From Echinarachnius parma (taxonomy: Eukaryota; Echinodermata; Echinoidea; Clypeasteroida; Echinarachniidae): 64,000 bases of DNA. The notes beneath the pieces are model-generated. The model was not told where the DNA came from, made no database searches, and was given only the letters and a program-made list of their open reading frames with translations. Within the stretch, counting starts at the first letter, position 1. The number at the start of each line of letters is the position of its first letter. This document shows, piece by piece, positions 57,101 to 64,000 of this stretch. Location: positions 186,001 to 250,000 of the forward strand of contig JBAMJV010003844.1 of the NCBI GenBank assembly GCA_037951105.1, in the 5' to 3' direction. A program made the position numbers and the translations under genes.

Positions 57101-60100
57101 AACACACTTTCAAGCGTTGGTCTCGAACTGATTTAAAGCCGAGTGAATTTTGAAAGGGTGTAAAAATACTTTTGGACAAATATGAGGTGAAAAAACTGCA
57201 TTTTGAAGGTTAAAGATGATGCATTATCATTGTTTAATTGCAAAACAATACATGTCTGTCTGAATATAATTATTGAACTAGTGATAAAGGTATTGATACC
57301 CTTCTCATACCAAGGTTATAAACTATTTTGATGTGAAAGAATCAAGAATTGAGTTTGGTCTAAATTCAGTACATGACTGTGATGAAAGGGGGGCAATAAA
57401 TCGATTCAGTAACATGCAATGAAGTTGGGGAGAGTCATAATATATTCAAATGTGTGCATGTTCCTTTCCTGATGACCAGGAGACAATCTGTGTAATTAAC
57501 CTGAACCTAATAAATCAAATTGGATTCTAATTGGTATCCACCTTGCATACATTGGTACATTAGTTATTAAAGTGTTATGCAAATCTCCAACAAGCATATT
57601 GCTAAGAACAACCTTTAATTAATAGGATATGCTTGAATGTTTATGTTTGAATTTAATAGGATATGCCATTTGAATATGTCATTGAACCTGTCGAGCTAGG
57701 ACCTGGCAAGATCGGTAGAGCATGTGCTCTCCAATCAATGGGATTCCGAGTTCAAAACCAGTGTATGCCCATTGCATTGTTCTTTCAGAAATCCACTATT
57801 GATGCTCTCTACCCAGGTGTATTAATTTGGACCCCATAGGATGGAATGTGTATACGACTATACAAATTATTAGTGCGCCTTATGGCTATTCAATTCAATT
57901 CAAGTTTGGTTTTATTGCAATTAAAATATTAATGATAACACAAATCTGTAGATTTAGTAAAACTGCTATGTTAGGTAAGTATACATTAATTACGAATTGT
58001 ATAATTACAAATATATAAGCGATAAAACACATTTAACACCAGGATGCAATCATATTAGTTGCTACTTGTGAGTACAAAAAAAGCATTATATATTAGTACT
58101 GGTTATCTTGACAACAGAAATACGTCAGCAACCCAAAAAATACACGGGGGCGACGGGCGATTCGCCCCCGATACCTTTGGAATCGCCCCCGTGAGCCACG
58201 GCACGGGGGCAAAATTTTTATTTTTATTTATTTATTTAATTTTTTTAAACATCTTTTTGCATGATCGGAGAGCGCCAGAAACGTACCAAACATGGCATAA
58301 TCGGATAGATCACATCATGATAATCATTTATTAGACCCTTGAGCAGTGAAAACGATGTAAAAAAAAAAAGAGCCAGCGTGAGCCCCAAAATAGCCCTCGT
58401 GAATAATTTCACGAGGGCGTTTTTGTCCCTCAAAATTTTCAAAATCGCCCTCGTGAAAAAAAAAGTTTTTTGGGGGGCACTCAGAGGGCTGTCAAATTGC
58501 TCATATTTTACTTGCCCAAGACTTTTGACACTGCTCAAATTGATACTGTTCCAATGTAAGACCTTGATATGAAATGGTATTAATTAATTTAATCTGTTCT
58601 GTTAATACCTCTTTGATAGCGTCATGGTTTGTTGGTTCTGGCCTATGTCTTTCAATATGAAAGTCTGGCACTGTGTGTCATTCAGCGAGACACTTAATCT
58701 GACCTTGCTGAGCACTCTCAACCCATGCGTAGCAATTGAAAAATACACAGGGCTTCATTCGATTTAGACCCTCGTGCCCAAAAGAGCCCCTGATTCATAA
58801 ATTCATAATTAGCCCCTGTTAATTTAACAAAGTTATTGTCCTTTTTTTTCTACTCGAAGGCTCGAAAAGGAGCCCAGAAAACAAATCTTATATGTTCCCT
58901 GAGGTTTTGTAAATGGTAGTACATGCCAGAAGTCTACTCCCTGTGATGCTTGATGCTCTGGGTTAGATCTGTAGAAATAAATTTTGATCAGGAGGATTAA
59001 TGAAAAAGATCACCACCCCCCCCCCCCCCCCCCCCTCCCCAAAGCTAGTAACAAAGGTTAAAACTACATTACTTTGTATCTTTAAATGTAATTTCTGGGC
59101 CCCGGTGCAGAAAGAGATACAATCGATTGTAAGTTACAATCAATTGCAAGTCAGAAAATGTGCGCGTTTCATCCAATCAGATTTTTTTAGAACACATGAT
59201 CTGACTTACAATTAATTGTAACTTACTGTCGATTGTATCCCTTTCTGCAATGGGGCCCTGGAAAGATCAATATAACTACTTGTTAAATGGTTATAATTAT
59301 CCTTACCTTTCCAGGCTGTCAAGTTGGAAGTTGGACTTCAGGAAGATTTGACGACCGACAAGATCAAATCCTCTCTCCTCTCCCAAGTTACAGCTGCTAA
59401 GAAAGAGTAAGTTAACCCATTGCCTATTGGAACCTGGTGGGTCAGGTATTATATCTAGTAGGGAACAGGTTAACCCATTGCCTATGGGAACATGGGCCCT
59501 TTATTAACTCTATGGGATTGCAAAATCTAGTAGGGAACAGGTTCACCCATTGCCTAACTGAACATTATCGGCGCTAGTAACAGTGTGATAATGGAATTGC
59601 CATCAGTTCAATATTGAGTTTTATGTGACCTACCTTCCTCTTATAATGGGTATTTGATGTGAGTGTGTGTGTGTGTGTGTATGTGTGTGTGTGTCCTGTA
59701 CATCACATTGGGTGATGCAGTAGGCTCATTATGCAAACACTGTATAGTGAGTAAACATTTCAGAGGTACAGTCAAACCGGTCCTAGTGGCCACTTGTTTA
59801 TCGGTGTAACAGCCAACCTGCCTACAGTAGCCACACAGTGATCCCCTGAAAAGCAAAATAATGTTATGAAACCTGTCAATAGATTTTTCCTAATAAATTG
59901 CAACACACCGACTTGAAATCATTAATTTGAATCTGTAGCATTGAAAACAAAAGTATACAGTGCCTTAGAAATGCCCCCAAACCAATGCCAAATCAAATTT
60001 TAGGGTGCTATTTTTGTGAAGGAGAGCTTGAAAAGTTGCCCGCTGTTGGATGGTGGCTGTGTATCGTGTATGTACTTATGTGCTTGGCTGATTGCTATTT

Positions 60101-63100
60101 TCCTAATAAATGGCAACACACAATGACTTACTTGACTTACTTGACTTGCATAGGACGGTGTGTCCCTTCACTCCCCTATGAGATATCCTGTTCCATTCAG
60201 GTCTGCCCTGGGCTTTGAGCTCTGCCTCGTACAAGGGTAGTCGCTCTGGTCTTGGTCTCTCCATCTCGTAGGAGGCTGTCACAGGGGTCTATGTGCATTA
60301 AAGTCATTTTGGTATGCTTGGTATGGTAGGCGGTGATGCCATGGAACACACAATGACTATAAATTATTTCTTTGACCCTGTAGGATGGTGGCTGATTTCA
60401 TCAAGGACCTGTACCAGCAGTTCCGGGATCTCTACTTCACATACCTGGAGATCAACCCGCTAGGTGAGTCTTCTAGTTCTTGTGACCATAGAATTATACA
60501 TTCATTAACAAACCAACTCGTTTCTAACTTAGAAGCTCCACTATACAGTCACATGCCCTATACATTTGTACATGGACATTATCTACTGGATAATTTCAAC
60601 TCTGTAACTAATGTAAATTGACTATTTTTAGGCAGGCAAGTTTTACAGTTCAGTGTATCTCCCCAAATTAATATTGTTATTTGTTTCCATGATTCAGTGG
60701 TGACTGACAAGGTGTACGTGTTGGATCTTGCTGCCAAGATTGACTCCACTGCTGAGTACCTGTGCAAGCTGCAATGGGGCGGTCTGGAGTTCCCTCCACC
60801 CTTTGGACGGGAAGCATTCCCAGAGGTAGGTATAGCAAGGGAGCAGGGGGTGTTTCACAAAGATCCTAAGTTGATCTTTAATTCTAAGTTGAACTTTAAA
60901 TTATGGTAGGCCAGTTGTAGCCTTGGAATAAAACTTATTCAAAACAAGAAAATAGAAGTATGTGAGACTTCCACCCGAAAATATATGAATTATTTCAAGG
61001 CTCCTTGATAATAACAAATGTGACCGGCTATATCAAAACTCACCACTTCTTCTTCTTCTTCTTCAGCCTACTTCACTCCACTGCAGGAGGAAGGCCTCTT
61101 CACCAATTTTCACCAACTTGGCTAGGTAATTGAGTAGCGCCAAGTCCATTATTCTTCTTCTAGTTTGGCTCCATAGACCCCCGGAATGACTTGGCTATGT
61201 ATTTGAGTAGCGCCAAGTCCATTATTCTTCTTCTAGTCGGCTACTTGGACCACCATTTGAGCCTTTTTGAGGGTTTCCGTAGGTCTTTGGTAGCTCCAAG
61301 TCTATGTATTTTGTAGTTTTAGTCTGCTCCTTAGACCCCTTAACTCCCGTTTTAGGGTTTTTGTAGCTCCAAAGACCCTATATTTTGTGCTTGTAGCCAG
61401 CTCTTCAGACCCCCATTTCAGAGTTCCGTGAGGCACACCCCCGTCAAAAAATAATTCGAGTGCCCCCCCCGGGACCTACCCTAATGTTTGGTTGCCCGTT
61501 ACTCCAATCCAACAATTCATTTGTTTTGGCCTTAGTGCATGCAGGTGGTCGGAAGTACGGAAGCCTGGTCTGCGGCCTGCTTGCTCTCTTGGTTGGTTGT
61601 CCTCGAGCTGCTTTTCTATGCGGGCAAGAATTACTCTGGCAAAATTCTTGTAGAATCTGTAGTTCTTTATATCTTTCTTGTCTCCTTTCTTGAATATGAG
61701 AACCTTTCTCCTCCCTGTTCTGTCTCACTCCCACTTTTGCATTGAAATCTCCCATAATGATCGTGTATGTTGATTGTCATCTCCTAAAGCTTGATCTATA
61801 TCTTCGTAGAAGGTCTCTAGGACTTCGTCGTCATGGCTTGTGGTTGGTGCATACACTTGGATTACAACAAAATGAATTTTGCTTTCGTTGAGTCCATTGA
61901 GACAGTGAAATGGCTTTGATTTAAGCGTAAATTTAAACTTATGTGGGAAAAAAACAATAAACAAAGTAAAAGGAACCAGAGTGGACCATTGACTTGGCCC
62001 ATATTTAACTTCTGAGAGTTCAACCCAAGATAGATCGACTGCATCATAATGTTGATGCTGTTTTCCTCGGGGAACATTGCAAACCAGTCCTTGCTCTTTC
62101 ACCGTCTGAGGCCCCTTCTTGATTGCATTTCATTCTGCTACGTGATAATCTTTTCACTGGAGAATCAATGGCAATGGTTTTGATCTTGTGTCGTAGACGT
62201 CTTACGCTCATACTCTGCGTCTTTCCATGACTCTCCAGGCTGTTGCTCCCTGCTGGAAACGGGTGAAGTAATGTCTCTACCCGACTTGCTGGATGGAGAC
62301 TGACTAGATCTTGTGGGATAAGTTTCCACGACATCATTTTCACCTCTACTGTCTGCGGTCTTCTGTTTTTGAGATGATGATGATGAAGTATTTGGTGAAG
62401 AAATGTGCTCCTCCGTCTTTCTCGGGGACCATCTTAAATGCATGGATGGCATTGCATTGTTAACATCTTCACCTCTGCCGTCTCTATTTGCTGGTTTCTG
62501 AGATGATGATGAAGCATCGCGAGAACAAATTCATCCCTCCAACTTTCTTGTGGATCTTCTTGACCGTGTGGGAGATGTTTCCTTGACATCAACATCACCT
62601 CTAGCCGGTTTCCGAGATGATAACAATGACAAACAGTTTCTGATCTGCGTAAACTGCACTGGCTCTGAATTATCGGAAGACAAAGTCTCACTTGACAGTG
62701 CGCTCTGAGCCTTCAGCCTTTGAGATCGTCTAAAGGACGTCCGGACACTATTAGGTTCTGTTCGCTAAATCCTGGTCGATTCTGGCTGCTTTCGATCAGG
62801 TTCGGTTCTGCTCGATCGTGTAGTCATTCTTACTGGCTTTCTTCCATTGGTCCTTGCTGTTTCTGCCTCATCATCTGAAGACCCTTCTGGCAGGTACCTA
62901 GGCATACTTGGCAGGAAGCAACTGTGGAATGCCTAAGATGCAGGAGGTGAAGACATTCTTGACAAATTCTCAAGATTTCCCTTTAACCCAGTGTCCCATC
63001 TCTGACGAGAATCACAGTGATCTGTCTCAATCTGACTGCATCTGCTCCTTGTGAATCTTGCAGACTCTTGTTGATGAGTTTGCGATACTGATGATGACAT

Positions 63101-63369
63101 CCTCTGCAAGTTGCACTTATCATCAAACAAGTTATTGCTCAGATGTCAACTTTCAGGCTTTTGAACAATTTTGAACAAATTTACAAGTACACTGTTCCTT
63201 TTTCAATTAGTATGAGGATATTCAATGTCTTTTTTCAAATTTGAAATTAGGAAGCATACATAGCTGACCTTGATGCCAAGAGTGGAGCGTCTCTCAAACT
63301 GACCATCCTCAACCCTAAGGGCCGGATCTGGACGATGGTTGCAGGAGGAGGGGCCTCCGTCGTCTACAG
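41898..63369 (+). CDS. ACLY: ATP-citrate lyase, N-terminal part (continues past window)
   Basis: Exons 41898-42107 (ATG at 41955), 50468-50590, 56382-56543, 59315-59406, 60384-60463, 60698-60825 and 63251-63369 splice in phase into 285 residues plus two bases. The product begins [15 protein letters not shown] and has the hallmarks of the animal enzyme: [17 protein letters not shown] (nucleotide-binding Lys56 and Arg-Gly), [58 protein letters not shown] and [13 protein letters not shown]. This is the ATP-grasp, succinyl-CoA synthetase beta-like half. ACLY is a cytosolic enzyme that turns citrate, CoA and ATP into acetyl-CoA and oxaloacetate for lipid synthesis and acetylation. The remaining roughly 800 residues (CoA-binding and citrate-synthase-like parts) lie beyond the window. 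Confidence 0.95.
42185..42386. mobile_element. 202-bp palindromic MITE in ACLY intron 2
   Basis: GGCCCGTATTCACAAAGG and its complement end two almost perfect arms of about 75 bp sharing TGAACC/GGTTCA and AACCGCGGTTTA blocks. The loop is about 50 bp. Confidence 0.85.
42720..42990. repeat. Poly-C tract and (CA)n-rich stretch
   Basis: A C run at 42720-42742 and many short CA runs from 42885 to 42990. Frames read through them are low complexity. Confidence 0.85.
43327..43600. repeat. Array of self-complementary GGTACC/GAATTC units
   Basis: AATGGGTACCCATTGAATTC-like units repeat with about seven GGTACC cores in 140 bp, followed by looser ACCAATTGAATTCAATTGGT units. Each unit is itself a palindrome. 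Confidence 0.85.
44627..44792. mobile_element. MITE family M4, copy 1
   Basis: GGGCCCTGTTGCAAAAGAGA and ACAATCGATTGTATCTCTCT with TTTGGGCC at the right. Related copies at 50083 and 59097. Confidence 0.7.
46497..46655. mobile_element. Short inverted-repeat element with CCAAT motif
   Basis: AAAACCACAATCCC on the left and GGGATTCCGTGGTTGTTTT on the right pair imperfectly. It contains TTATCCAATCAGAAGC, so promoter-scan hits here may be false. Confidence 0.45.
47395..47480. promoter_or_regulatory. Promoter-like cluster inside ACLY intron 2
   Basis: TATATAAAA (47404), GCGCATGCGC (NRF-1-like, 47423) and TGACGTCATC (CRE-like, 47465) lie within 75 bp in a CpG-bearing stretch. It could be an internal promoter, on either strand; no first exon could be identified. 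Confidence 0.35.
47500..50000. other. ACLY intron 2, 3' part
   Basis: AT-rich intron DNA with a relative of the GTGGCCC repeat at 49440-49670. No exon with the expected phase and no foreign gene seen. Confidence 0.45.
50028..50280 (+). repeat. Ghost copy a of ACLY exon 3, split by a MITE
   Basis: GTAGTGAAGC...TTAGCTGATCA before the element and AAGAGATGAGGGGAAACTTG, ATCAATGCC, GGGTCAAAGGTCTGG after it follow exon 3. It is the older, more diverged of two copies. Confidence 0.8.
50083..50210. mobile_element. MITE family M4, copy 2, with 2-bp TSD (CA)
   Basis: GGGCCCTGTTGCAGAAAGAG and TCTCTTTCTGCAACGGGGCC are the ends. Removing the 128 bp and one CA restores GATCAAGAG as in exon 3, so a 2-bp duplication is read from the ghost exon. 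Confidence 0.8.
50311..50415 (+). repeat. Ghost copy b of ACLY exon 3
   Basis: Acceptor CTTACAG, then CCTTGTGGTGAAGCCAGATC, GCTGATCAAGAGATGAGACA and GGTCAATGCTGATCTGGA, ending at GGTCAAAG. It is 156 bp upstream of exon 3, with a CGA-to-TGA stop and one-base shifts; the exon 3' end and donor are missing. Confidence 0.92.
50468..50590 (+). CDS. ACLY: ACLY exon 3
   Basis: The exon encodes 41 residues, [20 protein letters not shown]... to GQEIE, the nucleotide-binding start of the ATP-grasp fold. Acceptor ATACAG, donor GTAAGC. Two decayed copies lie directly upstream. Confidence 0.96.
51719..54914. mobile_element. 3.2 kb element studded with TAATTCCGTTAC motifs
   Basis: Ends GGGCAATTCCGTA and GGAATTGCCC are inverted and flanked by TGCT on both sides. 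Inside, TAATTCCGTTAC or near variants occur about ten times (52079, 52244 and 52257 inverted, 53241, 53416, 54160, 54491, 54512, 54709, 54891), plus degenerate copies. The rest is AT-rich with only short frames; no transposase. Confidence 0.75.
54955..55330. repeat. Degenerate tandem repeat in ACLY intron 3
   Basis: GAAACTCCCTAT...TGTAGCTCTT, GTTATGTGGT, AAGTGTACATTGT and GAATGAAAT recur in two full units of about 175 bp and a third partial one. Confidence 0.7.
55706..56088. mobile_element. TTAA-flanked MITE family M2, copy 3
   Basis: TTTAAAGGGATCTAGTAAC to GTTACTAAGTCCCTTAA, matching 15663-16048 and 22476-22850 along its length. Confidence 0.8.
56212..56310 (+). repeat. Ghost copy of ACLY exon 4
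   Basis: TTTCAG|GTTGGTGCTGCT, GGGGAAAGCTGAAGAACTAT and CCGTTTGTACCCCACAAGCC repeat exon 4's acceptor and first half 170 bp upstream. The frame is kept up to a TAG; no donor follows. Confidence 0.92.
56382..56543 (+). CDS. ACLY: ACLY exon 4
   Basis: The exon encodes 54 residues with [20 protein letters not shown] and [14 protein letters not shown]. Acceptor TTCAG, donor GTAACA. A decayed copy of its first half lies 170 bp upstream. Confidence 0.96.
57690..57770 (+). mobile_element. tRNA-like SINE remnant
   Basis: CCTGGCAAGATCGGTAGAGC resembles an A box and GAGTTCAAAACC a mutated B box about 35 bp on. Too damaged for a working tRNA. Confidence 0.5.
58138..58465. repeat. Cluster of GC-rich hairpins
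   Basis: CGGGGGCGACGGGCGATTCG with CGCCCCCG and then CCCTCGTGAATAATTTCACGAGGG form strong short stems, with relatives at 58445-58465. An AT-rich loop of about 170 bp lies between. Confidence 0.55.
59000..59040. repeat. Poly-C tract
   Basis: A run of C from about 59015 to 59033 just 5' of the family M4 copy at 59097. Confidence 0.85.
59097..59258. mobile_element. MITE family M4, copy 3
   Basis: GGGCCCCGGTGCAGAAAGAG and TATCCCTTTCTGCAATGGGG with CCC; interior GATTGTAAGTTACAATC palindromes as in the other two copies. Confidence 0.8.
59315..59406 (+). CDS. ACLY: ACLY exon 5
   Basis: The exon encodes [30 protein letters not shown]. Acceptor TCCAG, donor GTAAGT; the final Glu codon is split with the next exon. 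Confidence 0.93.
59405..59560. repeat. Tandem repeat after ACLY exon 5
   Basis: GTTAACCCATTGCCTATTGG...ATCTAGTAGGGAACAG occurs twice, with a third partial unit, directly behind the exon 5 donor. Confidence 0.75.
60384..60463 (+). CDS. ACLY: ACLY exon 6
   Basis: The exon encodes [26 protein letters not shown], the conserved metal-binding EINPL region of ATP-grasp enzymes. Acceptor TGTAG, donor GTGAGT. Confidence 0.95.
60698..60825 (+). CDS. ACLY: ACLY exon 7
   Basis: The exon encodes [20 protein letters not shown] through [12 protein letters not shown]. Acceptor TTCAG, donor GTAGGT. Confidence 0.96.
61044..61440. repeat. Degenerate tandem repeat, about 70-90 bp units
   Basis: TAGCGCCAAGTCCATTATTC followed by TTCTTCTAGT..GGCT and TAGACCCCC recurs about four or five times with decay. 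Confidence 0.65.
61440..63130 (-). pseudogene. Decayed non-LTR retrotransposon with endonuclease fragments
   Basis: Inside ACLY intron 7 the reverse strand encodes [20 protein letters not shown] and, just downstream but in another frame, MGDFNAKVG, both hallmarks of the apurinic-type endonuclease of RTE/CR1-like LINEs. Frameshifts separate the pieces and no reverse transcriptase is seen. Upstream on the same strand (63130-62160) lie Ser/Arg/Gln-rich broken frames with internal repeats ([14 protein letters not shown]-like), which may be the remains of a first ORF or another inserted sequence. Confidence 0.65.
63251..63369 (+). CDS. ACLY: ACLY exon 8 (last in window)
   Basis: The exon encodes [39 protein letters not shown] and the first two bases of the next codon. 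Acceptor ATTAG, donor GTAATA. Confidence 0.96.
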
Positions 63370-63454
63370 GTAATAATAGTTTGACCATTATTTTAAACTT
63401 AGGGAATCTCACCAGAAATGGATAATATAAATGAAAATGAGCAAGAAAACTAAG

Positions 63455-63535
63455 TTTTACCTGGGATTCAAACCAGAGTCCTCCAGATTGCCAGATTGCC
63501 GGCACTCTACCTACTGTGCTAGAAAGCCCATCTGA
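63455..63535 (-). mobile_element. tRNA-derived SINE head
   Basis: The reverse strand reads TAGCACAGTAGGTAGAGTGC (A box) and CTCTGGTTTGAATCCC (B box), with a CAATCTGG duplication in between. A retroposon in ACLY intron 8. Confidence 0.6.
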
Positions 63536-63776
63536 TGGTTGTACATCCCCGATGGTCATCCCTTGTTATGTATGGACTATAACCGGAAGTCATCATCTTT
63601 TCATTGTATTGTTATCTACATACATTTGTACTTTTCAACTCGCGCTGTATTCATTATATAATCATTGTATTTGTCAACTTTATTTCTCTTTAAATATCCC
63701 TTTTAACAATGACACCATCTTTGACCTTGGCGGTGCTCAAGAGCATTCAGTTAGAGCCAGTTCTCTGAATAGGGTA

Positions 63777-64000
63777 CCTATACAGGGTGGCCCAAAAAAA
63801 CGGAACGGGGCACTTCCCAAAATAAAATAACAACATGATTATGTCCATCAGATAGGGTGTCCTTTCCAATGAATAACGATACCAAGAACAGTAATTTTGG
63901 ACGTGTAGTTTTTGTTTTAGGGCGCTTTGAGTGAGACCATGTCAGGTTCCCATTTTTGCCAATTTTTACCCAGTCAGTGTCTGATAAATGAGACTTACTG
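63777..64000. mobile_element. Possible transposon left end, cut by window end
   Basis: TACAGGGTGGCCCAAAAAAA is a form often seen at the ends of invertebrate DNA transposons. The right end would lie beyond the window. Confidence 0.4.

Noticed and set aside
57690-57770. Functional tRNA gene
   Set aside because: The B box is mutated and no clover-leaf with matched acceptor stem can be drawn; a SINE remnant fits better.

Overview
The window is animal genomic DNA: genes broken by many GT-AG introns, AT-rich introns and intergenic DNA, long poly-G/poly-C and (TTTG)n or (CA)n runs, and a very dense load of small inverted-repeat DNA transposons and tRNA-derived retroposons. Protein similarity and repeat style suggest a marine invertebrate, most likely a deuterostome such as an echinoderm, but the species cannot be fixed from the sequence alone.

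Two protein-coding genes are supported, both on the + strand. Gene 1 (6214-26829) is a complete 17-exon WDR75 (UTP17/NAN1) orthologue. Its exons splice in phase into 852 codons, close to the roughly 830 residues of the vertebrate protein. It encodes a double WD40 propeller subunit of the t-UTP/UtpA part of the small-subunit processome, used for rRNA transcription and 18S pre-rRNA processing. Gene 2 (about 36.5 kb to beyond the window end) is the 5' part of ATP-citrate lyase (ACLY). It has a probable non-coding first exon ending at 36594, the start codon at 41955, and seven coding exons giving the first 285 residues: the N-terminal ATP-grasp (succinyl-CoA synthetase beta-like) half. The two genes are unrelated in function and lie head-to-tail about 10 kb apart.

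Layout: 1-6213 is intergenic repeat-rich DNA with three large inverted-repeat elements. 6214-26829 is WDR75, its introns packed with MITE-like elements whose class can often be guessed from the target-site duplication (hAT-like, piggyBac-like, Kolobok-like and others). 26830-36480 is intergenic and includes two nearly perfect 0.94-0.99 kb palindromes with 9-bp target duplications. 36480-64000 is ACLY, with an 8.4 kb second intron, a 3.2 kb motif-studded element in intron 3 and a decayed LINE on the opposite strand in intron 7.

The most striking pattern is that many exons of both genes have truncated, decayed partial copies ('ghost exons') in the adjacent intron. They usually lie just upstream and often keep the intron tail and splice acceptor, and one exon (WDR75 exon 12) has been amplified into about ten extra tandem copies. 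Several ghosts have themselves been hit by MITEs, so their pre-insertion sequence can be read from the intact exon. Introns and intergenic stretches not named in the feature list hold AT-rich or simple-repeat DNA in which I see no gene.
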